In this document: piece after piece, positions 22,601-29,499 of the stretch
Layout: each line of letters starts with the position of its first letter
Numbering within the stretch: position 1 is the stretch's first letter
Origin: Brachypterus glaber
Lineage: Eukaryota > Arthropoda > Insecta > Coleoptera > Kateretidae
Reading direction: 5' to 3'
DNA length: 64,000 nt
Assembly (NCBI GenBank): GCA_958510825.1
Contig: OY294051.1
Span: 27,081,265 to 27,145,264, forward strand
The notes under the pieces: model-generated
The model's database searches: none
What the model was told of the DNA's origin: nothing
Seen by the model: only the letters and a program-made list of their open reading frames with translations
Made by a program: the position numbers and the translations under genes

Positions 22601-25600
22601 CTGGGGGGGGGCTGACGGTAAACATTATTTACCCCTCACCGCTCTTGTTAAGGGTGCGCAAGCTTTTATTTTGGTTGTGCAAGGTTGTGCAAGCTTTTTT
22701 TTAACATACTACAACATTTTTCGTTCAATTTTAGTTCTGGGGGGGCTGACGGTAAACATTATTTACCCCTCACCGCTCATGTTAAGGGTGCGCAAGCTTT
22801 TATTTTGGTTGTGCAAGGTTGTGCAAGCTTTTTTTAACATACTACAACATTTTTCGTTCAATTTTAGTTCTGGGGGGGGCTGACGGTAAACATTATTTAC
22901 CCCTCACCGCTCTTGTTAAGGGTGCGCAAGCTTTTATTTTGGTTGTGCAAGGTTGTGCAAGCTTTTTTTTAACATACTACAACATTTTTCGTTCAATTTT
23001 AGTTTTGGGGAGGGCTGACGGTAAACATTATTTACCCCTCACCGCTCATGTTAAGGGTGCGCAAGCTTTTATTTTGGTTGTGCAAGGTTGTGGAAGCTTT
23101 TTTTAACATAGTACAACATTTTACGTTCAAATTTAGTTCTGGGGGGGGGCTGACGGTAAACATTATTTACCCCTCACTGCTCTTGTTAAGGGTGCGCAAG
23201 CTTTTATTTTGGTTGTGCAAGGTTGTGCAAGCTTTTTTTAACATACTACAACATTTTTCGTTCAATTTTAGTTCTGGGGGGGGGCTGACGGTAAATATTA
23301 TTTACCCCTCACCACTCTTGTTAAGGGTGCGCAAGCTTTTATTTTGGTTGTGCAAGGTTGTGCAAGCTTTTTTTTAACATACTACAACATTTTTCGTTCA
23401 ATTTTAGTTCTGGGGGGGGCTGACGGTAAACATTATTTACCCCTCACCGCTCTTGTTAAGGGTGCGCAAGCTTTTATTTTGGTTGTGCAAGGTTGTACAA
23501 GCTTTTTTTTAACATACTACAACATTTTTCGTTCAATTTTAGTTCTGGGGGGGGCTGATGGTAAACATTATTTACCCGTTACCGCTCATGTTAAGGGTGC
23601 GCAAGCTTTTATTTTGGTTGTGCAAGGTTGTGCAAGCTTTTTTTAACATAGTACAACATTTTTCGTTCAAATTTAGTTCTGGGGGGGGCTGACGGTAAAC
23701 ATTATTTACCCCTCACTGCTCTTGTTAAGGGTGCGCAAGCTTTTATTTTGGTTGTGCAAGGTTGTGCAAGCTTTTTTTAACATACTACAACATTTTTCGT
23801 TCAATTTTAGTTCTGGGGGGGGCTGACGGTAAACATTATTTACCCCTCACCGCTCTTGTTAAGGGTGCGCAAGCTTTTATTTTGGTTGTGCAAGGTTGTG
23901 CAAGCTTTTTTTTAACATACTACAACATTTTTCGTTCAATTTTAGTTCTGGGGGGGGCTGACGGTAAACATTATTTACCTTTCACCGCTCTTGTTAAGGG
24001 TGCGCAAGCTTTTATTTTGGTTGTGCAAGGTTGTACAAGCTTTTCTTTAACATACTACAACATTTTTCGTTCAATTTTAGTTCTGGGGGGGGGCTGATGG
24101 TAAACATTATTTACCCGTTACCGCTCATGTTAAGGGTGCGCAAGCTTTTATTTTGGTTGTGCAAGGTTGTGCAAGCTTTTTTTAACATAGTACAACATTT
24201 TTCGTTCAAATTTAGTTCTGGGGGGGGCTGACGGTAAACATTATTTACCCCTCACTGCTCTTGTTAAGGGTGCGCAAGCTTTTATTTTGGTTGTGCAAGG
24301 TTGTGCAAGCTTTTTTTAACATACTACAACATTTTTCGTTCAATTTTAGTTCTGGGGGGGGCTGACGGTAAACATTATTTACCCCTCACCGCTCTTGTTA
24401 AGGGTGCGCAAGCTTTTATTTTGGTTGTGCAAGGTTGTGCAAGCTTTTTTTTAACATACTACAACATTTTTCGTTCAATTTTAGTTCTGGGGGGGGCTGA
24501 CGGTAAACATTATTTACCTTTCACCGCTCTTGTTAAGGGTGCGCAAGCTTTTATTTTGGTTGTGCAAGCTTGTGCAAGCTATTTACTATTAGATTGTAGT
24601 GAAAAATTTTAACTTTTTTACTGGGGGGGGGTTAAGGTCAAGTTAGCCCCCCCCACGGTTTTTTTCATATAATTAACCAATGGTTAGTGCGCAAGCTTTT
24701 TTTTTGGTTGTGCAAGGTTGTGCAAGTTGTGTGCAAACTACCTATGTATTTTTCGACCCTAAGTTTTAACTGGGGGGGGCTAACTTGACCGACCCGGTTT
24801 TTTGGGTATCTAAAACTGAATCTGATAACGAAAAAATTTTAACTCCACCCCCGCGGGGGTAAGGGGGTAATTATATTTAAATGTTTACAACATTTTCGTG
24901 AAAATTGGTATATAGGGGTTATTTGGGTAGCTAAAACTGAATCTGATAACGAAAAAAAATTAACTCGACCCCCGCTGGGGTAAGGGGGTAATTATATTTA
25001 AATGTTTACAATATTTTCGTGAAAATTGGTATATAGGGGTTTTTGGCGTAGCTAAAACTGAATCTGATAACGAAAAAATTTTAACTCCATCCCCGCGGGG
25101 GTAAGGGGGTAATTATTTTTAAATGTTTACAATATTTTTGTGAAAATTTGTATATAGGGGTTATTTGGGTAGCTAAAACTGAATCTGATAACGAAAAAAA
25201 ATTAACTCGGCCCCCTCTGGGGTAAGGGGGTAATTATATTTAAATGTTTACAATATTCTCGTGAAAATTTGTATATAAGGGTTTTTGGGGTATCTAAAAC
25301 TGAATCTGATAACGAAAAAAATTCAACTCCACCCCCGCTGGGGTAAGGGGGTAATTATATTTAAATGTTTACAATATTTTCGTGAAAATTGGTATATAGG
25401 GGTTTTTGAGGTCGCTAAAACTGAAACTCAGAATAACTTTTTATCTCCACCCTCTCCCTGAGGGATGGGGAGGGGGTGGGTTTGTAAAAATTGGTATAAT
25501 AGGGTTTTTGAGGTTGCTGAAAGTAAATAAAATAATAAAAAATCCATTTCACGCGCGGAAGTAAAAAATGGAATAGCTTTTTTTAATGAGCTGTGTATTT

Positions 25601-27093
25601 TTAAATGTTTTCAATATCTTCGGAAAATTGGCATAAGGGTTTTTGAGGTCGACGAAACTGAATTTGAATTTTTAACTGCACTCCCGGGGGTGATTATTTT
25701 TAATCGTTTACATTTTCGTGAAAATTGGTATATAGGGTTTTTGAGGTCGCTTAAACGAAATCTGATGATTACAAATCTATCTCCACCCCCGAGGGGCGGA
25801 AGGTAATGATTTTTAAATGTTTAAAATGTTTTTGTGAAAATGGGTATATGATAATATTTTTCTAATTATACCCTTCGGGGGTGGGGGCTAGTTATTTTAA
25901 GTATTCACAAAATTTTCGTGAAAATGGGTATATAGTGGTTTTTGAGGTCGCTGAAAGCGAATCAGATAATTTTTTTTGCTTAAACCACCCGGGGTAACTA
26001 TTTTTAAATCATGGTAAAAATTATTATATTGGGGTTTTTGAGGTCGATAAAACTGAATCTGATAATAAAAAATTTCTAACCATGGTTTGGCTGTTGGGTG
26101 AACCCCTTGGGGTAGGGGGAAATAATGTTTAAATATTTACAATGTTTTTGTAAAAATAGGAATATTAGGGTTTTCGAGGTCGCTGAAACTGATTCTAATA
26201 GTAAAAAATCCATCTCCAGGCCCGGTGGTAAAAACTGTATTTTTTTATCTGACAGTCTGGGCCGTAGAGAGAAAATCGGGGCCCGGGGGGTAGTAACCTA
26301 CGGACCCCCACCCGGTCCCTCCACAAAAAATCCGCCCCCCAATTTTTTTACCTCCTGAAAAATTTTGATGACTAAAAAAAATTTCTTCGACCCCATCCGG
26401 TTCCCCTCAGACTAAAAAAAAAAAGATTTAGAATTTCGATTGAAATCCGGCCCACCACAAAAAATCTGGGCCCCCCCAGAAACTCCGGGCCGGGGATGAA
26501 ACACCCCCCGACGGACCTGCTGGCAGCTACGGGGTGGATGAGGGGGGTAATGGGGGTAATTACCCTCCCATAGGACAAAAAAATATGTTTTTTATTGCAT
26601 TACCTGCAATACCTAATGAAAACTTCTTATTAGCGTTGTTGATTATATTTTAAATATTTATATCCCTTTGTGAATTTAAATTTATCTAAATAAACGTTAA
26701 CCTTATTTATTCCAATTTGTTGATATTTTTTTACACTAGACCAAAACACCAATTTTTTTAATCAGTTTCATTACATTTTAAACATTTTTAATAGTAAGAA
26801 TAAAAACTACTTTTATAACAATATTATTCATTTATTATTAAAAAAAAGCGTTAAACTTTCATACAAAGACAACTTAAATAATTATTATATAGAATTTATA
26901 AGTACGAAATATTGGCAACATCGCAGGGCTTCAAATAACTGTATAAAATCAAAAAAATATGCTATCGGGCTTGCTATGACCGGAAAATATAATAGGGACT
27001 CGTATTAGCGTTACACATATATCTTTTTCCCTTGCCCCTAAACCCGGGCTTCGAATCACCTGTGCTATGTACCGGGCCTCCTATTGATAGCGC

Positions 27094-27136
<43 letters not shown>

Positions 27137-29137
27137 TCAAAAATGTAAAAGTCCAAAATGTCGCGCCTAAGACAAAACGAAGTTACGTGTTCTAACTCTT
27201 GCATCTAAAATGTCATCGAAAATATGATAACAGATTTAGATTCCTTGAAACTTTTCCTCGTTAGAGTAAAAAAAATAGACAATTACTTCGGCTTACAGGA
27301 TGCTTTACCCAAAAAAAGTCAGATAAAAATTGAGTCTCAGGTCAAACCTATAGTCAAATGGTTCAATGAGGACCTCAAGAAAATAAGAGAAAACTTAAAA
27401 TTCATGAATGATTTTTCTAGACAGTACAATGACCCTGAGATCACACAGAAAACAAAAAACTACCGTAAAAATATAAAAATTCAATCTTAGCAGCAAAACA
27501 AGCTGCACACAATAATTTCATCAAATCAGCTAAATAAGCAGAAAGCAACCTGGAAAGTAATTAACATTAGTAAACCAACAAAAAATGTTAAATCTACAAA
27601 TATAACGCCTAATGAATTTAATTCATTCTTTTCCGAAATTCCCACGTTAATTCAAAGGCCGATACCTGATGTTAAAACCGACTTACACTGATAAGTCCCA
27701 CTAGTGGGAGCTCTATCTCCGATCTAAATTTTAGTTTTTCCGATGTGTCCTATATAAGAACTCAGAGACATAATCTTTAGCTTAAAAAACAATGACTGCA
27801 TTGATTATTATGGATTAAATACATTATATTTACACTTAGACATATGGGAGATTGTGTCAATCCAGAATCAGAAAAATATCTGGGTTCATATAGACAGCAG
27901 CCTTGTGTGGCATAGATATGCAGATTAGGTAGATTACTGTATCTTTTGTGGTAGCAAAAACCGTATATTTTGCAACAATACAGAGCAGACTCCAATATGC
28001 TTTATTGGTGCATCTTTCGCAGACAGACTGTTTGGGCTTCAAAGAAGGCTTTAAGAATATTATTTAAATTAGGTACAGAGCTGACTGTGAGCACGCTTTC
28101 AGCGAAGCAAATATACTTACCCTACCCTATATGTATATTCTAGAATGCCTAACTTATGTTAAAAACAATATTCATATCTATAATAAACATGAAAATTATT
28201 ATAATACTCGTAATAAAAACAATATAAACATTGATTTCTTCTCCCTACCAAGTTGAAATCCTTAACGGCCAAAATATTTAAAAATTTAATCAAAAAATTC
28301 CTAATCAAAAATAATTTTTATAAATGATATTATCAGTAACCTGAAATACATCAAAGTTTAAAATTTATATGTATTCTATGTGTTTTAATTGTACTGTACA
28401 TTGACGAGTGTAAACCTATTATAACACAATCAATTGTTTCTATTCTATTCTATTCCTTACAATGTTATAGTAAAAAACGTCTAGCTTTGCGCTCAAAAAA
28501 ATAAAAACGAAACTAAGGATTTTTAATTTTTTGCATTAATTAAAAAACAAAACATGATAGGTCAAATTTTCATATTATTGATCAGCATAAAAATGCGCAA
28601 CTTTTTCCTAATTTAACCGTCCTTGTATCTCTTATAATAACCGAGATACCCATGCTGGAGGTCAAAAAACGAACACCTTGTATACGTAATCAAAAATGCA
28701 AACACATAAATTACCTTCGAAATAGTTCTTCTGGTACACTCTCAACAGCAGGTAGCACTGTAATATTCGTTGGAGTGTTGGATTGGTTTGCTTTTAGTTG
28801 TTCGAGTCCTGCCTTAATTTGTAAAATTTCTTCTGCTAATAAAACATTTTTACCCTCTACTCCCTATTAAAAAAACTCTATTTAATTTCAATGTCAATTT
28901 TTTAAAAATTTATTTGTAATTTTGGCGAAGGCTTTATAGCCAACGGGTTACAACAACTCGAAGTGTTTTACTTACGTACGTATCTTTGGCTTTCTTTAAT
29001 AACTCCTTTGCTTCACTATCTGTAGGATGATTACATAATAAAGAACACCCATATGGGTAAGGGTTATATAAACCAGCATATGGTTTTAAAATAAATGGAG
29101 CTGGGCGAGCGATAGCTCTAAGTTGAACAGTAGTTTG
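7558..29137 (-). CDS. Split gene, at least ten exons, EF-hand-like C-terminus, 5' end missing
   Basis: Ten consecutive exons join in frame with consensus splice sites to give 573 codons and a stop: 29137-28976, 28863-28715, 15421-15256, 14841-14647, 14536-14351, 13603-13373, 12628-12439, 11893-11754, 8886-8683 and 7656-7558. Junction phases agree throughout, including the phase-2 join across the 13.3-kb intron and the phase-1 join between exons 7 and 8. The protein starts with a Pro/Tyr-rich segment (FILKPYAGLYNPYPYG), then a short helical stretch, a Ser/Arg-rich region, a Glu run followed by a basic run (KRRGKRRRKK), a second basic/Ser region, and a C-terminal helical module with the spacing of an EF-hand pair (LSAKNLQEALNLI, then KIEFDFKTFC) but without a full calcium loop. 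A Cys-rich CGICALCERL segment follows. I do not recognise the family by name. The first exon and start codon were not found. Confidence 0.8.
7850..8682. other. Intron sequence with an uncharacterised repeat
   Basis: Homopolymer-rich A/T sequence to about 8150, then a more GC-rich patch at 8290-8450 with repeated GGTCGGTC / GACCGACC words. No coding potential supported. Confidence 0.4.
8683..8886 (-). CDS. Split gene, exon 9 of those seen (68 codons); EF-hand-like helix-loop-helix
   Basis: Acceptor TTATTTTAG, donor GAA/GTAAGT, phase 0. Encodes NLQEALNLIMGKPMNNIQIS and then an I-x-F-D-x-F-type turn (IEFDFKTF) followed by five Cys within CGICALCERLLASEFCP and the later CHE. The spacing suits an EF-hand pair that has lost its calcium ligands. 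Confidence 0.85.
8975..9200. mobile_element. MITE, family B, in an intron
   Basis: AAGTCGCTTGCAAAACAACT is mirrored at the right end (AGTTGTTTTGCAAGCGACTT differs by one base), and TTTTAATATAG outside it is mirrored by CTATATTAAAA. A second diverged copy is at 53148-53296. Confidence 0.75.
9231..9340. repeat. 110-bp hairpin element, family C
   Basis: TAAGATATTGCCCATGAG and TTAACCTGC are mirrored across a loop containing GAGGCGTCAGCCAAG. A truncated, inverted copy with the same flank lies at about 29395-29497. Confidence 0.75.
9478..9524. repeat. Hairpin with 12-bp perfect arms
   Basis: ATGGAGAGCCCC is followed 23 bases later by GGGGCTCTCCAT. This is strong secondary-structure potential within an intron. 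It has no run of T typical of a small-RNA terminator, and no gene is claimed. Confidence 0.6.
9880..10690. repeat. Degenerate short-period repeats
   Basis: About 9890-10000 is a CCCTACTTC/CCCTACTCC-type minisatellite. About 10050-10690 repeats phrases such as TTCCCAACTCTGAAAAAA and AAGCTTTA with irregular spacing. Related phrases (TTTTGATGACTAAAAAAA) recur near 26350, 47640 and 50300. Confidence 0.65.
10941..11700. mobile_element. 760-bp element with 39-bp perfect terminal inverted repeats
   Basis: The first 39 bases (starting TATTAGATAGTAGATGGCTG) are exactly inverted at 11662-11700. The interior is AT-rich with no transposase. On the minus strand at 11005-11046 it contains a stem-loop followed by GAAACGTCGGC that resembles a degenerate hammerhead ribozyme core. 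Target duplication is not clear. Confidence 0.8.
11754..11893 (-). CDS. Split gene, exon 8 of those seen; first half of EF-hand-like module
   Basis: Acceptor TATTTTTAG, donor AAA/GTATGA, leaving phase 0. Encodes MTPLDYVKEHVFVGNSKKLL and runs to KLSAK, which continues into the helix of the next exon. Confidence 0.8.
12312..12389. repeat. Short hairpin element
   Basis: AGCATGGGGAAAGTG is mirrored by CACTTCTCCATGCT about 50 bases later, with further matches inside. It lies 50 bases beyond the donor of exon 7. Confidence 0.55.
12439..12628 (-). CDS. Split gene, exon 7 of those seen
   Basis: Acceptor TTATTTCAG, donor A/GTAAGA, leaving phase 1. Encodes RRVALQEALKTV through ELPMDSRTLSS. An alternative donor three bases earlier would drop one Ser without changing the frame. 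Confidence 0.8.
13003..13350 (-). mobile_element. 3' end of a non-LTR retrotransposon (LINE)
   Basis: A GC-rich island in an AT-rich intron. Read on the minus strand across frames it shows GHCLLNKH, then CRRCGEGDEEPYHLICECPS, a CCHC-type C-terminal motif seen after the RNase H region in I/R1/Jockey-type LINEs. It has frameshifts and stops, and ends in a CTAAA microsatellite tail. 5'-truncated and dead. Confidence 0.8.
13373..13603 (-). CDS. Split gene, exon 6 of those seen (77 codons)
   Basis: Acceptor TTTTCTAG, donor AAG/GTGCGT, phase 0. Ser/Arg-rich first half, then a likely helical segment (IDSFLNVDILKQLRRELTEE). Confidence 0.8.
13651..13750. mobile_element. 100-bp palindromic MITE, family D
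   Basis: AGTATATTAAAGTACTAGTT through TTTTTAGC is mirrored across a short centre. The same sequence forms the interior of the larger family E elements (45344, 47014, 57645), and a truncated copy lies at 49917-49990 in the COX6A intron. Confidence 0.75.
14351..14536 (-). CDS. Split gene, exon 5 of those seen (62 codons), acidic then basic
   Basis: Acceptor GTTTATAG, donor CAG/GTATGG, phase 0. Contains a run of nine Glu followed by FIKRRGKRRRKK, which could act as a nuclear-localisation-type or polyanion-binding patch. The function is an inference only. Confidence 0.8.
14647..14841 (-). CDS. Split gene, exon 4 of those seen (65 codons)
   Basis: Acceptor TTTTTAAG, donor AAA/GTAATA, phase 0 at both ends. 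Encodes ETLSWYGSSSIHEPP through a basic end (RPRSAKKNKDQK). Confidence 0.75.
15088..15214. repeat. Foldback element in an intron
   Basis: ACAAAACGGAGAAAACA and GATCAAGGCTG at 15088-15130 are mirrored by CAGCCTTGATC and TGTTTTCTCCGTTTTGTGT at 15182-15214. Confidence 0.7.
15256..15421 (-). CDS. Split gene, exon 3 of those seen
   Basis: Acceptor CTATTTTAG, donor CAG/GTATGC. 166 nt; the first base completes the Arg codon begun in the previous exon. Encodes a Pro/Thr/Ala-rich stretch ending LLVLDLRRSHSQ. Confidence 0.8.
15720..15733 (-). promoter_or_regulatory. Candidate retrotransposon primer-binding site
   Basis: On the minus strand TGGCGCCCCTAACA lies at the far side of the long noncoding block beyond pol. 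TGGCGCC is a common start of tRNA-primed binding sites just inside 5' LTRs. Its position after a putative 3' LTR is unexpected and would fit a tandem or recombined element; it may also be chance. Confidence 0.4.
15737..17725 (-). mobile_element. Putative LTR region of the Ty3/gypsy element
   Basis: The minus-strand sequence after the polypurine tract begins TGTGTAACGACATAAATC. It carries GTATATAAATAG near 17635 (TATA-like) and AATAAAG near 17485 (polyadenylation-like), in the order expected for an LTR. A 97-codon ORF at 16771-17064 has no recognised domain. The distal boundary is not established: it may be near 15737, just before the candidate primer-binding site, or much closer to the start. 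Confidence 0.5.
17726..17735 (-). promoter_or_regulatory. Polypurine tract of the Ty3/gypsy element
   Basis: GGAGGGGGCA on the minus strand lies about 500 bases downstream of the integrase stop and directly before TGTGTAACG. Purine-rich tracts in this position prime plus-strand synthesis in LTR retrotransposons. Confidence 0.65.
18235..19227 (-). CDS. Ty3/gypsy integrase (C-terminal part of Pol, frame-broken from the rest)
   Basis: 330 codons in a different frame from the preceding Pol ORF. It opens with the second half of the zinc-binding domain (CNICQ), then the integrase core with CDLQGP, IVDNGKQF and NPTERQ supplying the D, D and E catalytic positions, and ends in a basic tail typical of gypsy integrase C-termini. 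It catalyses insertion of element DNA into the host chromosome. The apparent ATG is only the first Met after the frame break, so this is not a separate gene. The core is otherwise free of stops, which indicates a fairly recent element. Confidence 0.9.
   Translation of the reverse strand: MRKDILKYVRCCNICQSQKVSNSARFGLMGREKEVNYPWQVISCDLQGPFPRSSKGFCYLLVVSDWFTKYTLLHPLREATANAICKFIENEVFLVYGVCQFLIVDNGKQFAGKVFKKLADEYNVQKIWFNALYHSQNNPTERQHRTISTAIRSYIKDNQKEWCKNLAKIGLALRTSVNEVTGYTPAFLNFGRNVPITGTYYGKMTSTDGVKLEPCDRDSYSQDLGNLKEIFVDVKKYLHEAYERNKRTYDLRKREVNFDIGEKVWRRNKVLSDASKSFAAKLAPKYILCKVVAKKSKLVYILENADGHRGDWHVKDLKKYFGSNSDISVG
19256..21667 (-). CDS. Ty3/gypsy Pol: protease, reverse transcriptase, RNase H
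   Basis: 803 codons. In order: an Asn/Lys-rich leader; an aspartic protease (LIDTGANCS, Asp120); reverse transcriptase with SSIDLKNAFW (Asp371) and the YIDD catalytic motif at 434-437; RNase H (CDASLVGLG, then ITDHSSLKY); and the start of the integrase zinc domain, where the frame is lost in an A/T homopolymer near 19270. Domain order PR-RT-RH-IN places it in Ty3/gypsy rather than Ty1/copia. Translation most likely enters by -1 frameshifting from gag, so the ATG at 21667 need not be the true start. The element sits in the same orientation as the split gene, inside its large intron. Confidence 0.95.
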   Translation of the reverse strand: MPFLYKKLNRKVDDFSRHSLNKKAKNNNDSQIKKDNKTTFCKNIYYNKSNINSLQKSSVTETNKRFYLNEWKDWLDKVKNFYKPYSLSVINKNSFIKLPRDNRPYIKVNIFDKNITALIDTGANCSVAGGHAIKILEKFNLKIDKCLIPHVTTADKSKQLVTGVVYLPIKVDNEVKILQVLVVPSLETNFIFGVNFLQLFSMTLDFSDESWNNKINNLNVISNNSDSQDINKDNSVGLCDLTDEQKKIADKFVSLFKELYSEKIGRTNLIEHDIDTGNNKPFKMRQYPLSPYLIEILHKELDKMLKDDIVSPSYSDFNSPVLLVKKANGTYRFCFDGRKLNSITKGDSHPLPRIDSILSLLGDAKYISSIDLKNAFWQIPLTKTAKEKTAFSVPGRGLFEFNVMCYGLKNGTQSQQRLMDKLFPFSFYPNIFVYIDDIIIVSKTFEEHIKLLQIVHEKLKSANLTINFEKSNFFRKSLKYLGFVIDNFGLRTDPQKVEAIINYPRPTNSTEIKRFLGVASWYRRFVRNFSTIVSPLNSLLKGKGKKQAISWNTDAEKAFLLLKESLINAPALASPNFSLPFVIQCDASLVGLGSILTQTQDGQEKVIAYASRALTRSEIKYSVGEKECLAVLFAIDRFRPYIEGVKFTVITDHSSLKYLSNMKDPSGRLARWSLKLQQYDMDIVYRRGKLNVIADGLSRAFDRIEPEKSIFPDVNLINFNVNDYNSDKYYIQLREKIGKSPDSYPQFKVIDDNIYKFIPTKTKVKSNSIEWKLLVPQKCRKQVLKECHDDVLASHMGFFKNFS
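21643..21865 (-). CDS. Ty3/gypsy Gag, C-terminal part with zinc knuckles
   Basis: The Gag frame runs out of the assembly gap to a TAA at 21645-21643. It carries a canonical C-x2-C-x4-H-x4-C knuckle (CYNCNQPNHIFSKC), followed by a second one in which the His position is Val (CYKCGYKDVVFKNC). Knuckles of this type bind the element RNA during packaging. The N-terminal Gag and the 5' LTR lie in or beyond the gap and are not seen. Confidence 0.85.
21646..21652 (-). promoter_or_regulatory. -1 ribosomal frameshift site at the gag/pol junction
   Basis: In the Gag frame the heptamer A AAA AAC sits immediately before the TAA stop. A one-base backward slip there moves translation exactly into the Pol frame, reading KKLNRKVDD. 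This is the canonical X XXY YYZ eukaryotic -1 site. I did not identify a downstream pseudoknot by eye. Confidence 0.85.
21866..22065. other. Assembly gap, 200 N
   Basis: Exactly 200 N between Gag and the satellite. The round number suggests a placeholder, so the true distance between the retrotransposon and the satellite is unknown. Confidence 0.99.
22066..24600. repeat. 135-bp satellite array, about 19 units
   Basis: Units begin GCTGACGGTAAACATTATTT and recur every 134-137 bases (for example 22340, 22475, 23822 and 24361). Each contains two HindIII sites in near-duplicate words (GCGCAAGCTTTT and GTGCAAGCTTTT) and ends in a G run of about 6 to 13. Most length variation is in that G run and in the T run after AAGC. 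Because 135 is divisible by three, long false ORFs run through the array. Units with TTACCCGTTACC or TTACCTTTCACC variants recur at intervals, suggesting block amplification. Confidence 0.97.
24601..24799. repeat. Degenerate edge of the 135-bp satellite
   Basis: Partial matches to the satellite (GTGCGCAAGCTTTTTTTTTG, GTTGTGCAAG, GGGGGGG) with insertions and substitutions. This is the decayed margin of the array, joining the 121-bp array. Confidence 0.7.
24800..26260. repeat. 121-bp tandem array, decaying to the right
   Basis: Units containing CTAAAACTGAATCTGATAAC recur every 121 bases at about 24811, 24932, 25053, 25174, 25295 and 25416, then lose regularity to about 26260. Each holds an inverted GC stretch (CCACCCCCGCGGGGGTAAGG) and AAATGTTTACAATATTTTCG. 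Confidence 0.9.
26261..27223. other. G/C homopolymer-rich block, then AT-rich spacer with (TA)n
   Basis: 26261-26570 alternates G and C runs with phrases such as TTTTGATGACTAAAAAAA. A perfect (TA)n microsatellite lies at about 27100-27131. No gene supported. Confidence 0.5.
27224..28457 (+). mobile_element. Degraded non-LTR retrotransposon (LINE) with internal deletion
   Basis: 27224-27490 encodes a peptide typical of the segment between endonuclease and reverse transcriptase (VKWFNEDLKKIRENLKFMND), continuing out of frame with KATWKVINISKP and TPNEFNSFFSE. After a large deletion, the C-terminal region resumes at about 28005-28250 with FGLQRR, then ILECLTYVKNNIH and NTRNKNNINIDF. A TTCTA microsatellite tail ends the copy at about 28457. 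Multiple frameshifts; dead. Jockey/CR1-like by these motifs. Confidence 0.8.
28715..28863 (-). CDS. Split gene, exon 2 of those seen
   Basis: Acceptor TTTAATAG, donor AAG/GTAATT. 149 nt, leaving phase 2. Encodes a probable amphipathic helix (EEILQIKAGLEQLKANQ). The following intron is about 13.3 kb and contains the LTR retrotransposon and both satellite arrays. Confidence 0.8.
28976..29137 (-). CDS. Split gene, exon 1 of those seen (54 codons)
   Basis: Acceptor TATTTTAG precedes CAA, and donor GTAAGT follows TAC. It enters and leaves in phase 0. Encodes a Pro/Tyr-rich segment, LLCNHP and a short helix SEAKELLKKAKD. At least one upstream exon must exist because there is no in-frame ATG at its start. 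Confidence 0.8.
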
Positions 29138-29394
29138 CTAAAATAGTAAGTGGCATTATATTAGTAAATGTGGATGTTTCCTAAAAAATGAATGTGATTT
29201 AAAGGAACTGTATAAATAGATTTTTTTATCCTGAATTGTTGAGATCAAGTTATTTTGAATACTAGCAAAAGACCCAAAAATTAAATTTAGTTGCCAATGC
29301 TGAAACTTTGGTAAGACCTTTAGTCCAAGTTTAATAAAAAAAACTTTTTACGGTCTCCAGTTATCATAAAATAAAGATGTAGTATAATAGTGTT

Positions 29395-29497
29395 AGTCAC
29401 TCGAAAATGAACCTGCTTGGCTGACGCCTCGCAGGTTAATTTTCTCATGGGCAATATCTTACTTTACCCACTAGTACCATAAATAACTATACTCCCA
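29395..29497. repeat. Truncated copy of family C hairpin
   Basis: Inverted relative to the copy at 9231-9340, sharing GGTTAATTTTCTCATGGGCA and the flank TACCATAAATAACTAT. Confidence 0.75.
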
Positions 29498-29499
29498 TT

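Noticed and set aside
22126..24612. Long plus-strand ORFs of 66-111 codons repeating the same peptide
   Set aside because: They are translations of the 135-bp satellite, open because the unit length is a multiple of three. They start and stop with G-run length changes and have no independent coding evidence.
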